DNA of 64,000 nucleotides, from assembly GCA_041659285.1 (NCBI GenBank), contig JBAZYO010000002.1:248001-312000 (forward strand). Direction: 5' to 3'. Made by a program: the position numbers and the translations under genes. This document shows positions 9,424-19,736 of this stretch, piece by piece. Origin of the DNA: Vicinamibacterales bacterium. GTDB taxonomy: Bacteria; Acidobacteriota; Vicinamibacteria; Vicinamibacterales; UBA2999. Positions within the stretch are counted from its first letter, which is position 1. Each line of letters begins with the position of its first letter. The notes under the pieces are model-generated. The model made no database searches. It worked only from the letters and a program-made list of their open reading frames with translations, and was not told the DNA's origin.

Positions 9424-9771
9424 CTACTGGGAGACGACGGCGGGCTGGCGGCGCATCAACGCCCAGATGGCCAGGCCGAGCAGGATGAACGGGATGGCCG
9501 GCACCAGCAGCGCGAGGACGGCGGCGATGAGGCCGATCACGGCGACCGCGGCGCCCACCACCAGCAGGATGGGCAGCACGGCGGCGCCCGCCGCGAGGCC
9601 GACCGCGCCCATGACCAGGCCCACGGGGATCCACAGCAGCTTGAACAGGAGCCGGAACGGCAGGAACACGGTCCAGAGGAGGACCTTGAACACCATCAAG
9701 ACGATGCCGATCACGAACGCGAACGCGAGACCCGCGGCAAGCAGACCGGCAAGCGCAATGAGTTCGAACAT
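9424..9771 (-). CDS. Small hydrophobic membrane protein of unknown function
   Basis: This 115-aa protein is almost entirely hydrophobic, with about four membrane segments rich in Leu, Val, Ala and Gly. It has only a few charged residues (the FRLLFKLLW turn and the C-terminal MRRQP). No family motif was recognised. It could be an inner-membrane protein of the stress cluster that follows it on the same strand, but the roughly 90-bp gap to the next gene gives little support for an operon. Confidence 0.6.
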   Translation of the reverse strand: MFELIALAGLLAAGLAFAFVIGIVLMVFKVLLWTVFLPFRLLFKLLWIPVGLVMGAVGLAAGAAVLPILLVVGAAVAVIGLIAAVLALLVPAIPFILLGLAIWALMRRQPAVVSQ

Positions 9772-9862
9772 CTTAATGAAATGGACGAGAAGGCAAGGGC
9801 CGGGGTTCCCGAGGCCGGGACTGCCGGGAGGGCGGCACGGTCAGTGCCGCCCCGGAGGCGAA

Positions 9863-10150
9863 CTAGCGCAGGTCGATGACGACCTTGAAATCCGGGAGGT
9901 CCCACTGGACAAGGTTCTGCTTAACCTCTTCCATGGCAACACGTTCCGGCTTGATCAGCTTGGACGCGGGCAACTGGTCCAGGGTGTCGTGGTCGAGGCG
10001 CACGCGGGCGCCGCGGCGCAACTGCTTGGCGCGCAGGGCCGACACGTCGACATAGAGAAAACGGCTTTCGATAGGCGTCGCCTTGGGGTACTCGATCGGC
10101 GCTTCGTCTTCAGCGGCTTCTGCCACCTGCGGAACTTCATTCTCTGACAT
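9863..10150 (-). CDS. rpoZ: RNA polymerase omega subunit-like protein (Rpb6 family)
   Basis: This 95-aa acidic-N-terminal protein contains SRFLYVDVSALRAKQLRRGA followed, about 25 residues later, by ERVAMEEVKQNL. The spacing and residues resemble the conserved part of omega/Rpb6: a helix with an RAKQL...GA core, then the (T/V)-x-A-(L/M)-x-E-(I/V) helix. Omega helps assemble RNA polymerase by binding beta'. The assignment rests on this pattern alone. The ordinary omega context (gmk, spoT) is absent here, so a structural comparison would be needed to be certain. Confidence 0.6.
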   Translation of the reverse strand: MSENEVPQVAEAAEDEAPIEYPKATPIESRFLYVDVSALRAKQLRRGARVRLDHDTLDQLPASKLIKPERVAMEEVKQNLVQWDLPDFKVVIDLR

Positions 10151-10217
10151 AGCCTTACAGCTTACTTCGGATACTGCCGGGAGGGCAATTCTTGTCGTTC
10201 CCTCCCGTCAGGTTCCG

Positions 10218-10601
10218 TTACGCCGCGACTTCGACGTTGATCGTCCGGGGACGCGTCTCTTCGCGGAAGGGCAGCTTCACGGTCAGCACGCCGTTCTTGT
10301 AGTCGGCCGCGATCTTGCCGGCATCGACACTCGACGGCAGCGAGAACGAGCGGCTGAAGGTGCCGTAGGCGCGCTCCACGCGGTGGAACTGCTCCTGCTT
10401 CACATCGTCTGCGAACTTGCGCTCACCCTTGATGGTCAGCGTGTTGTTCTCGAACACCACGGTGATGTCTTCGCGCTTCATGTCCGGCAACTCCGCCTTC
10501 AGCACCAGCTCCTGGTTGCCGTTCTCGAAGATGTCGACCGCCGGCACCCAGCGGCCGTTGGTCAGGAGGTCAGCGAACGGATCGAATCGAACGATGGACA
10601 T
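10218..10601 (-). CDS. Small heat-shock protein (Hsp20/alpha-crystallin family)
   Basis: This 127-aa holdase has a complete alpha-crystallin domain. It starts at WVPAVDIFENGNQELVLKAELPD, continues through GERKF and ERAYGTFSRSFSLP, and closes with the A-x-x-x-N-G-V-L motif (ADYKNGVLTVKLP). The short N-terminal arm MSIVRFDPFADLL is typical of class A bacterial sHsps. It lies about 60 bp downstream of dnaK on the same strand, with a dispersed hairpin repeat between them. It probably binds unfolding proteins and hands them to the neighbouring DnaK. Confidence 0.93.
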   Translation of the reverse strand: MSIVRFDPFADLLTNGRWVPAVDIFENGNQELVLKAELPDMKREDITVVFENNTLTIKGERKFADDVKQEQFHRVERAYGTFSRSFSLPSSVDAGKIAADYKNGVLTVKLPFREETRPRTINVEVAA

Positions 10602-10620
10602 TGGTTACTCCTCAACAATG

Positions 10621-10646
10621 CTCCGGCTAAAGCCGGAGGCTACATT
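10621..10646. repeat. Dispersed hairpin repeat, family A (CTCCGGCTAAAGCCGGAG + GCTACATT)
   Basis: This palindrome followed by GCTACATT lies between dnaK and hsp20. A close variant followed by the same GCTACATT is at 34883, and shorter forms are at 25510 and 34918. It could form an RNA hairpin in the dnaK-hsp20 message. Confidence 0.7.
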
Positions 10647-10662
10647 GGGCTTACTATTTCGA

Positions 10663-12393
<1,731 letters not shown>

Positions 12394-12434
12394 TTCCTGA
12401 GTCCTCCCTCGGACTTCTTCATTCTGCCCGATTC

Positions 12435-12477
12435 ATGAGTGCAAGTCAATAACTTTATATTAGTGACTAGCACTCAT
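12435..12477. promoter_or_regulatory. Interrupted palindrome between dnaK and hsp20, candidate heat-shock operator
   Basis: Arms ATGAGTGCAAGTCA (12435-12448) and TGACTAGCACTCAT (12464-12477) are complementary at 13 of 14 positions around a 15-nt AT-rich spacer. The site sits in the 140-bp gap between divergent chaperone genes. It contains GAGTGC/GCACTC half-sites like CIRCE, but facing the opposite way round, so it is not a standard CIRCE element. A TTGACT -35-like hexamer for dnaK overlaps the left arm. Confidence 0.6.
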
Positions 12478-12520
12478 ATTGCTCTGACGTCGTTCTGAGC
12501 CAAAGGTTTCGGGACCGCGC

Positions 12521-12526
12521 TAGAAT
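12521..12526 (+). promoter_or_regulatory. -10 element for leaderless hsp20
   Basis: TAGAAT ends 7 nt before the ATG at 12534, placing the transcription start at or next to the start codon. Confidence 0.45.
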
Positions 12527-12533
12527 CGGAGCG

Positions 12534-13010
12534 ATGGCTGGCTTTTCCTCCGAACCGATGGACCTCAACCAGGCCGACCTGGCCCAGGACGTCCATCGTC
12601 TGTTCGAGGACCTGGCCCGGCGCCGGCCCGACCGCCGCCACGTGGTGGCCGGCGAATGCATGCCGGTGGTCGATGTCTTCGAGACCGACCGGACCGTGGA
12701 AATCGTGCTCGACCTGCCCGGCGTCGCCGCCGACGCACTTCGCATCCTGATCAAGGCCGGCGTCGTGCTCATCGTCGGGGAGAAAGAGCGGCCCGAGCCC
12801 TCGAAGCGCGTGCCCGCCAGCTTCCATCTCGTGGAGCGTGACTTCGGCCGCTTTGCCCGCGCCATACGGGTGGCGGGCGCCGTGGACGCGGCCCAGGCGA
12901 GCGCGCGCCTGTCGCAGGGCGAGCTCCGCGTCGTGCTGCCCCGCCGCGAGGATCGCCGGGGCCAGGGCATCCTGGTTCCCATCGACACCATCGCCGCGGC
13001 CTCCGAATGA
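12534..13010 (+). CDS. Hsp20/alpha-crystallin family protein, divergent form
   Basis: This 158-aa protein has an alpha-crystallin domain from MPVVDVFETDRTVEIVLDLPG through LVERDFGRFARAI to the final strand GELRVVLPR. The A-x-x-x-x-G-x-L motif is present as ARLSQGELRV. It diverges more from consensus than the Hsp20 at 10.2 kb. It faces dnaK across the palindrome at 12435-12477, so both may respond to one regulator. Its stop overlaps the start of ymdB (ATGA), which ties a stress gene to the head of a housekeeping operon. Confidence 0.85.
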   Translation: MAGFSSEPMDLNQADLAQDVHRLFEDLARRRPDRRHVVAGECMPVVDVFETDRTVEIVLDLPGVAADALRILIKAGVVLIVGEKERPEPSKRVPASFHLVERDFGRFARAIRVAGAVDAAQASARLSQGELRVVLPRREDRRGQGILVPIDTIAAASE

Positions 13011-13837
13011 AGCTCCTGTTCATCGGCGACATCGTCGGCCGCCCGGGGCGCGACCTCGTGCGCAAGCACCTGAAGGCCCTCGCCGCGGCGCATGCCGTGG
13101 ACCTGGTGATCGCCAACGGCGAGAACGCCGCCGGTGGCGCCGGCATCACGCGCGACAACGCGAAGGAGATCTTCGGCGCCGGCGTGGACGTGATCACGTC
13201 GGGCAACCATGTGTGGGACAAGCGCGAGGCGCTCGAGTTCATCGTCAGCGAGCCGCGGTTGATCCGGCCGGCGAACTACCCGGAGGGCACGCCGGGCCTG
13301 GGCTCCTACGTCGCCCTCGCCCGCAATGGCGTGCGGGTGGGCGTGGTCAACGTGATGGGGCGCGTCTTTCTGCAGGCCATTGACGACCCGTTCCGCGCCG
13401 CCACTCGCGAGATTGCCCGTGTCAAGCAGGACGGCGCGCAGGTGGTGTTGGTGGACGTCCACGCCGAAACAACGTCGGAAAAAGTGGCGCTCAGCTGGTA
13501 TCTCGACGGTCAGGCCGCCGCCGTGATCGGCACCCACACGCACGTGCAGACCGCCGACGAGCGCATCCTCCCCGGCGGCACGGCGTGCCTGACCGACGTC
13601 GGCATGACCGGTCCGCACGACGGCGTGATCGGCATGGACCGGGTCGCGGTGATCGCGCGTTTCGTCACCGGCCTGCCGGGACGCTTCGAGCCGGCGAGCG
13701 GCGACGTCCGTCTGCACGGCGTCACGATTACGGTCGATCCCGAGACCGGCAAGGCGACCGCGATCGAACGCGTCGCGATCACGGAACACCAACTCGCCCA
13801 GCTGACAGACGAGGCGTCGGCCGCCCTCCGCTCGTGA
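13007..13837 (+). CDS. ymdB: YmdB-family metallophosphoesterase
   Basis: This 276-aa protein matches the TIGR00282/YmdB family of binuclear-metal phosphodiesterases. It has the metal-binding blocks FIGDIVGRPGR, ANGENAAGGAG, TSGNHVWDKRE and GTHTHVQTADE. Bacillus YmdB hydrolyses cyclic nucleotides and affects biofilm formation; the role in this organism is unknown. It overlaps hsp20 by 4 nt at its start and xseA by 4 nt (GTGA) at its end, so it is part of the 12.5-18.1 kb operon. Confidence 0.93.
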   Translation: MKLLFIGDIVGRPGRDLVRKHLKALAAAHAVDLVIANGENAAGGAGITRDNAKEIFGAGVDVITSGNHVWDKREALEFIVSEPRLIRPANYPEGTPGLGSYVALARNGVRVGVVNVMGRVFLQAIDDPFRAATREIARVKQDGAQVVLVDVHAETTSEKVALSWYLDGQAAAVIGTHTHVQTADERILPGGTACLTDVGMTGPHDGVIGMDRVAVIARFVTGLPGRFEPASGDVRLHGVTITVDPETGKATAIERVAITEHQLAQLTDEASAALRS

Positions 13838-15327
13838 GCAAGCTCCCTTTCGACGACGAACCGGCACAGACGAAAGTGCCTAGGGTGTCCGCCTCCGCGG
13901 CCAAAGGCCGCTCCGGCGAGACCTCGCCGAAGCTCGCGCTCGACACGCGCGCGAGCGAAGGCGGGCCTGAGGTGCCAGTGGCACCCATCAGACAGGTACT
14001 GACCGTCAGCGAACTGTCGGCGACGATTCGTGACGCGCTCGAGACGCAATTCCAGAACGTGTGGGTCGAGGGCGAGATCTCCAACGCGCGGCTGTGGAAC
14101 ACCGGGCACCTCTACTTCACGCTGAAAGACAGCGCGGCGCAGATCAAGGGCGTGATCTTCCGCTCGGCCCTGCGCTACCTGAAGTTCAAGCCCGAAGACG
14201 GCCTGCGCGTGGTGGCGCGCGGGAAGATCAGCGTTTACGAGGTCAAGGGTGACTACCAGCTGATCTGCGAGCACATGGAGCCGCAGGGGTTCGGCCCGCT
14301 GCAACTCGCCTTCGAGCAACTGAAGAAGAAGCTGGCCGCCGAAGGGCTGTTCGAGGCGTCGCGCAAGCGGCCGCTGCCCGCGCTGCCCCGCCGCATTGGC
14401 CTGGTCACCTCGATCGACGGCGCGGCGTTGCGCGACATGGTGCGCGTGCTGCGGCGGCGCTACCCGAACGCGCACCTGGTCATCGCCCCCACGCGCGTGC
14501 AAGGCGAGGGCGCGGCCGCGGAAGTGGCGCGCGCCCTCAAGCTGGTCGCCGGCGTGACCAACGTCGACGTGATCATCGTCGCCCGCGGCGGCGGCTCGCT
14601 CGAAGACCTGTGGGCGTTCAATGAAGAAGCGGTGGCGCGCGCCATCGCCGCCTCGCCGGTGCCGGTGATCTCCGGCGTCGGCCACGAGACCGACGTGACG
14701 ATTGCCGACTTCGTCGCCGACCTGCGGGCCGCCACGCCGTCGGCGGCCGCCGAACTCGTGGTCCGCCGCAAAGACGAGTTCTTCGGGCACATCGACCGCC
14801 TCGGCGAGCGGCTCGAGGCGGCGATGGGCAACCGGCTGCGCCGGCTCGAATCGCGGCTGCACGCGCTCGAAGCGCGGCCGGGCTACTCAGGCTTTCCGGG
14901 CCGCCTGGCGTTCCGCGGACGACACGTCTCGGAGCTCACCTCGGCGTTGCGCCACGGCGTCGGCCAGTCGGTGACGCGCCGGGGGCGCCGTCACGAGCTG
15001 CTCCGCCGCGCGCTCGACCAGTTCGACCCTCGCCACCGGCTCGGCGCCATTCGCACGCGCCTGGTGGCGCGCGACGCCCAACTCGCGGCGGCCGCCCGCC
15101 GCCGGATCACCAGTTCCCAGGGCCGCTTCGGCGGGCTGGCGGCGCGGCTCGAAGGCTTGAGCCCGCTGGCGGTGCTGGGCCGCGGCTACGCCGTCACCTG
15201 GGACGCCGCCCGAACGCGTATCATTCGGGACGCGTCCACGGTTCGCGCGGGAGACGCCATCAGCGTCACGCTCGAACGCGGATCACTCGACGCCACGATC
15301 ACGAACGCCCATGGACCCAACGATTAA
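13834..15327 (+). CDS. xseA: Exodeoxyribonuclease VII large subunit
   Basis: This 497-aa catalytic subunit degrades single-stranded DNA to oligonucleotides. The OB-fold (VLTVSELSATIRDALE, FQNVWVEGEISNARLWNTGHLYF) is followed by the catalytic domain (RRIGLVTSIDGAALRDM, IIVARGGGSLEDLWAFNEE, ISGVGHETDVTIADF). A coiled-coil region and the C-terminal GRGYAVTWD segment complete it. The GTG start overlaps the ymdB stop. About 50 extra N-terminal residues precede the OB-fold and look like a translated repeat element (13876-13985). The 3' end overlaps xseB by 17 nt. Confidence 0.96.
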   Translation: MSKLPFDDEPAQTKVPRVSASAAKGRSGETSPKLALDTRASEGGPEVPVAPIRQVLTVSELSATIRDALETQFQNVWVEGEISNARLWNTGHLYFTLKDSAAQIKGVIFRSALRYLKFKPEDGLRVVARGKISVYEVKGDYQLICEHMEPQGFGPLQLAFEQLKKKLAAEGLFEASRKRPLPALPRRIGLVTSIDGAALRDMVRVLRRRYPNAHLVIAPTRVQGEGAAAEVARALKLVAGVTNVDVIIVARGGGSLEDLWAFNEEAVARAIAASPVPVISGVGHETDVTIADFVADLRAATPSAAAELVVRRKDEFFGHIDRLGERLEAAMGNRLRRLESRLHALEARPGYSGFPGRLAFRGRHVSELTSALRHGVGQSVTRRGRRHELLRRALDQFDPRHRLGAIRTRLVARDAQLAAAARRRITSSQGRFGGLAARLEGLSPLAVLGRGYAVTWDAARTRIIRDASTVRAGDAISVTLERGSLDATITNAHGPND

Positions 15328-15559
15328 AGACTTCGAAGCCGCCATCGCCGAGCTCGAGACCATCGTCAAGAAGCTCGAAGAGGGCGACCTCGCCCTCGAG
15401 AAATCGCTCGAGCTCTACGAACGCGGCGTGCAGCTCTCGCGTTTCTGCCACTCGCGCCTCGAGGAGGCCGAGAAGCGCATCGAGATCGTCAACGAACGCG
15501 GCGAGCTCAAGCCCGCGCCGGCGTCGCTGCGCCTGCCGACCGGCGAAGACGAGCCGTGA
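15311..15559 (+). CDS. xseB: Exodeoxyribonuclease VII small subunit
   Basis: This 82-aa helical subunit binds the XseA C-terminal region in multiple copies. The typical two-helix core is seen as FEAAIAELETIVKKLEEGDL, then LEKSLELYERGVQL and CHSRLEEAEKRIEIV. It overlaps xseA by 17 nt and ispA by 4 nt, consistent with coupled translation. Confidence 0.96.
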   Translation: MDPTIKDFEAAIAELETIVKKLEEGDLALEKSLELYERGVQLSRFCHSRLEEAEKRIEIVNERGELKPAPASLRLPTGEDEP

Positions 15560-16494
15560 CCTTCACGGATTACCTGGACGCGCGGCGGCGTGACGTGGAA
15601 GCCGCGCTCGAACGGCACCTGCCGGCGCCGCCGGATACGCCGGCGGTGGTGGCCGACGCCATGCGCTACAGCCTGATGGCCGGCGGCAAGCGGCTGCGGC
15701 CGCTGCTGGTGCTGGCCAGCGCCGAGGGCGTGGCCCAGGCCCTCGGTGGATCCGAAGCGGCGGCGCGCGACGCCGCCATGCCGGCCGCCTGCGCGCTCGA
15801 AATGATCCACACCTACTCGCTGATCCACGACGACCTGCCGTCGATGGATGACGACGACCTGCGGCGGGGGCGGCCGACGTCGCACGTGGTCTACGGCGAG
15901 GGCATGGCCATCCTGGCTGGCGACGGCTTGCAGGCCGAGGCGTTCAGCCTGCTCGCTCGCGAACCGCAGGGCCACCACCCGACGCTGATGGCCCGGAAGC
16001 TCCGCGTGCTCGCGCTGATCGCGGGCGCCGCCGGCCCCGCCGGCATGGTAGGCGGCCAGGCCATCGACCTGGCCGCCGTGTCGCCAAAGCCGGGCACCGG
16101 CGCGATACCGCTCGACGCCGACGGCCTCCAGGCCATGCACATGCGCAAGACCGGCGCGTTGATTCGCGCCGCCGCCGCGGCCGGCGCGGTGATGGGCGGC
16201 GCCGATGATCGCCTCGCCGCCACGATTGATGACTACGGCCGCGAGATCGGCCTCGCCTTCCAGATCGTGGACGACATCCTCGATGTCGAGGGCGCGGCGG
16301 GCACGCTCGGCAAGACCGCCGGTAAGGACGAAGCCGCCGGCAAGCCGACCTACCCGGCCTTTTTCGGCCTCGACCAGGCCCGCGCGCTCGCCGCGGATTG
16401 CCACACCCGCGCGCGCCAGGCGCTCGATCGCGCCGGCCTGCTCGATTCACGGCTCGATGACATTGCCACCTGGATCATCAAGCGCGACAAGTGA
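15556..16494 (+). CDS. ispA: Farnesyl/geranylgeranyl diphosphate synthase (short-chain polyprenyl synthase)
   Basis: This 312-aa all-helical prenyltransferase condenses isopentenyl diphosphate with allylic diphosphates. The first Asp-rich motif is HDDLPSMDDDDLRRG (about residues 91-105) and the second is FQIVDDILDVEG. GGKRLRPLL, the IPP-binding segment, is near residue 44. The two residues between Asp pairs in the first motif (LPSM) fit the FPP synthase type of many bacteria. It starts at a GTG overlapping the xseB stop; the usual xseB-ispA-dxs order is broken here because tlyA replaces dxs. Confidence 0.93.
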   Translation: MTFTDYLDARRRDVEAALERHLPAPPDTPAVVADAMRYSLMAGGKRLRPLLVLASAEGVAQALGGSEAAARDAAMPAACALEMIHTYSLIHDDLPSMDDDDLRRGRPTSHVVYGEGMAILAGDGLQAEAFSLLAREPQGHHPTLMARKLRVLALIAGAAGPAGMVGGQAIDLAAVSPKPGTGAIPLDADGLQAMHMRKTGALIRAAAAAGAVMGGADDRLAATIDDYGREIGLAFQIVDDILDVEGAAGTLGKTAGKDEAAGKPTYPAFFGLDQARALAADCHTRARQALDRAGLLDSRLDDIATWIIKRDK

Positions 16495-16527
16495 CGGGGC
16501 TTGGGACTTGAGGCCTGGGGCTTGGCT

Positions 16528-17261
16528 GTGAAACGACAACGCCTCGACACGCTGCTCGTCGAGAAGGGCCTCGTCGAGTCACGCGAGAAGGCCCGCGCCC
16601 TGATCATGGCCGGCCAGGTTGACGTCGACGGCCACGGCGCGGCCAAGGCCGGCACCATGGTGGCGGTGGACGCCGACCTCCGCGTCATCGGCCCCGACCA
16701 TCCGTGGGTCAGCCGCGGCGGCGTCAAACTGGCATTCGCGCTCGACACCTTCGGCATCGACGCCACCGGCCAGGTTGCCCTCGACATTGGCGCCTCCACC
16801 GGCGGCTTCACCGATGTCTGGCTCGAACGCGGCGCGACGCGCGTGATCGCGCTCGACGTCGGCCACAGCCAGCTCCACTGGAAGATCCGCAGCGACCCGC
16901 GCGTCGCTGTAATCGAGCACGTCAACGCGCGGCACCTCAAGCCGGGCGACCTGCCCGACATGGGCGCGCCGATCACGCGCGTCAGCATCGACGTGTCGTT
17001 CATCTCGCTCCGCCACATCTTTCCCGTGCTGCCGGCGCTGGTGGCCCCGGGCGCGGAGATCGTGGCACTGGTGAAGCCGCAGTTCGAAGCGGGCCGGAAG
17101 GACGTGGGTAAGGGCGGGTTGGTGAAGGATCCGGCGGTGCACGGGCGCGTCGTGGACGAGGTCACGGCCGCGGCGGCTGAAGTAGGATTGAAACGCGCCG
17201 GACTGGTCGAGTCGCCAATCACCGGGGCACATGGCAACCAGGAATTCCTGATGCACCTCCA

Positions 17262-17277
<16 letters not shown>
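16528..17277 (+). CDS. tlyA: TlyA-family rRNA 2'-O-methyltransferase
   Basis: This 249-aa protein has an N-terminal S4 RNA-binding domain (RLDTLLVEKGLVESREKARA) and a C-terminal FtsJ-like Rossmann methyltransferase. The SAM loop is LDIGASTGGFTDVWLERGA, with further motifs IALDVGHSQLHW and VSIDVSFISLRHIFPVL. Mycobacterial TlyA methylates 16S and 23S rRNA and affects capreomycin sensitivity. The GTG at 16528 is preferred; an earlier in-frame TTG at 16501 would add nine residues encoded by a GGGGCTTGG-type repeat also seen at 19740. The 3' end overlaps nadK by 16 nt. Confidence 0.93.
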
Positions 17278-18125
<848 letters not shown>

Positions 18126-18220
18126 ATGATTTGGCGATTTGGCGATTTGGTGATTTGGTGAGTTCGTGATTTCCCGACTGCAAATCTCCACATCTCCAAA
18201 TCACGAGAGCACCAAATCAT
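18126..18220. repeat. 8-bp tandem repeat with inverted flanks between convergent nadK and mltG
   Basis: About six near-identical 8-nt units (GATTTGGC, GATTTGGT and variants) run from 18128. The opposite strand motif returns at the far end, so ATGATTTGG (18126-18134) pairs with CCAAATCAT (18212-18220). The stretch can fold into a long hairpin and may serve both genes as a terminator. It reaches into the last codons of mltG. Confidence 0.6.
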
Positions 18221-19260
18221 CGACTGCGCCCGCGTAACTTCCGGAAATAGTCGACCTGCCAGGTAAAGACATTCCGGTTGTGTTCGGCCAGCGTTGAGGC
18301 GAACACGTGCGTGCCGTCGTTGCGGCTGACGAAGTACAAGTAGTCCACCGCCGCGGGCTTCACGGCTGCCGCGAGCGAGGCGCGGCCGGCCGAGGCGATG
18401 GGGCCTGGCGGCAATCCGGCGTAGCGATAGGTGTTGTAGGGCGAGTCGAACCGGAGATCTTCCTTCGACAGGTTGCCGTCGTACTTGCCGGCCTTCTGCA
18501 GGGCGTAGATCACCGTCGGGTCCGCCTGCATGCCCATCCGGATCTTCATGCGGTTGCGGTACACGGCCGCCACGATCGGGCGCTCGTCCGGGCTCGCGGT
18601 CTCCTTTTCCACCAGCGACGCCAGCGTCACCGCCTGCCTGACCGTGAGCCCGCCCGCCGCCGCGGCCGCGCGCAGGTCGGCGTCGAAGGCCTTCTTGAAG
18701 CCGGCCACCATCTGCGCCACCACGTCGGCCGCCGGCGTGCGGCGCGGGAGCGCGTAGGTTTCGGGAAAGAGATAGCCTTCCAGATCCCTCGCCGCGGGAT
18801 CGAGATCGCGGATCAGCGAGGCGTCTTGCGCGGCCCTGGTGAAATCCGCCGCGGCGCCGAAGCCGCGCTCTTCGAACACCGCCGCCATCTCGACCATCGT
18901 GAGGCCCTCGCGGAACGTCAGCAGGCGGGTGTAGACCTCACCGCGCGCGATCTTGCCCACCACGTCGAGCGCCGTCATCGGGGCGTCGAAGCGATACTCC
19001 CCCGCCTTCAGCTCCCGCGCGCGCCCGCTCAACAGGACGGCGGCGCGAAACGTCCACGCGTCACGGACGAGGCCGGCGTTGACGAGCCGGGCGCCGATAC
19101 CCGCGGGGCCCGTGCCCGAAGGAATATCGACAAAGGTCTCAGCCTCGGCCGCGCCGCGAAACGGTTCCTGCACGCGCGCGTACATCCACCAGGCGCCGGC
19201 CCCGGCCGCCACCGCGAGCGCGGCCAGCAGCAGCGCGATTCGTCGCATCCATCGCATCAT
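18217..19260 (-). CDS. mltG: Endolytic murein transglycosylase MltG
   Basis: This 347-aa inner-membrane protein has one N-terminal TM segment (IALLLAALAVAAGAGAWW). A LysM-like subdomain follows, then the YceG domain with the catalytic Glu in LASLVEKETASPDER and the conserved PTVIYAL and YNTYRYAGLPPGPI blocks. MltG cleaves nascent glycan strands and is thought to set their length. It overlaps ruvX by 4 nt, as in many bacteria where the two genes are linked. Confidence 0.95.
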   Translation of the reverse strand: MMRWMRRIALLLAALAVAAGAGAWWMYARVQEPFRGAAEAETFVDIPSGTGPAGIGARLVNAGLVRDAWTFRAAVLLSGRARELKAGEYRFDAPMTALDVVGKIARGEVYTRLLTFREGLTMVEMAAVFEERGFGAAADFTRAAQDASLIRDLDPAARDLEGYLFPETYALPRRTPAADVVAQMVAGFKKAFDADLRAAAAAGGLTVRQAVTLASLVEKETASPDERPIVAAVYRNRMKIRMGMQADPTVIYALQKAGKYDGNLSKEDLRFDSPYNTYRYAGLPPGPIASAGRASLAAAVKPAAVDYLYFVSRNDGTHVFASTLAEHNRNVFTWQVDYFRKLRGRSR

Positions 19261-19712
19261 TCGGTTGATTCGTCAGAGGCCGCGCGAGGGCGGCCGTCGA
19301 GATAGTCCTGCAGGATGATGGCCGCGGCCGCCGCATCGAGCTTGGCCTTGCGCTTGCGCCAGTCTGGTTCACGCAGCGCCAGGCGCGATGCCGCCTCGTG
19401 GCTCGACAGGCGTTCGTCCTGCAGCACCACCGGCACCTTGACCTGCCCTTCGAGCGAGCGCGCGAAGGTTTCCACAATGGGTGTCTGTTCGTTTGGAGTG
19501 CCGTCCAGACGGCGAGGCCACCCGACGACCACCGCCTCGAGCCCGTCATCGTCTGCCGCGAGCGCGGCCACCTCGGCCACGATCATGCGCAGCGTCGCCG
19601 CGTCCGACGGCGGACGCTGCAGGAGCCGCCACGGGGAGGCGAGCGTGGCGGTGGCGTCGCTCAGCGCCAGTCCGATGCGACGCGCGCCGTAGTCGATGCC
19701 CAGGACACGCAC
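19257..19712 (-). CDS. ruvX: RuvX/YqgF-family Holliday junction resolvase-like nuclease
   Basis: This 151-aa RNase H-like protein starts with the signature VLGIDYGARRIGLALSD. VVGWPRRLDGTPNEQT, VPVVLQDERLSSHEA and KLDAAAAAIILQDYLD follow. YqgF proteins process the 5' end of pre-16S rRNA and were proposed as junction resolvases. The GTG at 19712 is chosen because the longer frame upstream runs through the divergent gene. The GTG is 6 nt from a TATACT hexamer, so the mRNA is probably leaderless. Confidence 0.93.
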   Translation of the reverse strand: MRVLGIDYGARRIGLALSDATATLASPWRLLQRPPSDAATLRMIVAEVAALAADDDGLEAVVVGWPRRLDGTPNEQTPIVETFARSLEGQVKVPVVLQDERLSSHEAASRLALREPDWRKRKAKLDAAAAAIILQDYLDGRPRAASDESTE

Positions 19713-19718
19713 GCGGCC

Positions 19719-19726
19719 AGTATAAT
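19719..19726. promoter_or_regulatory. Overlapping divergent -10 elements for ruvX and the EnvC-like gene
   Basis: AGTATAAT reads TATAAT rightward (19721-19726, 10 nt before the ATG at 19737) and TATACT leftward (19719-19724, 6 nt before the GTG at 19712). The two genes start only 24 bp apart, so the two promoters cannot be occupied at once. Confidence 0.5.
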
Positions 19727-19736
19727 TCGCAACCAG

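Noticed and set aside
12435..12477. CIRCE element for HrcA
   Set aside because: The half-sites are in the wrong relative order and the spacer is 15 nt, not 9.
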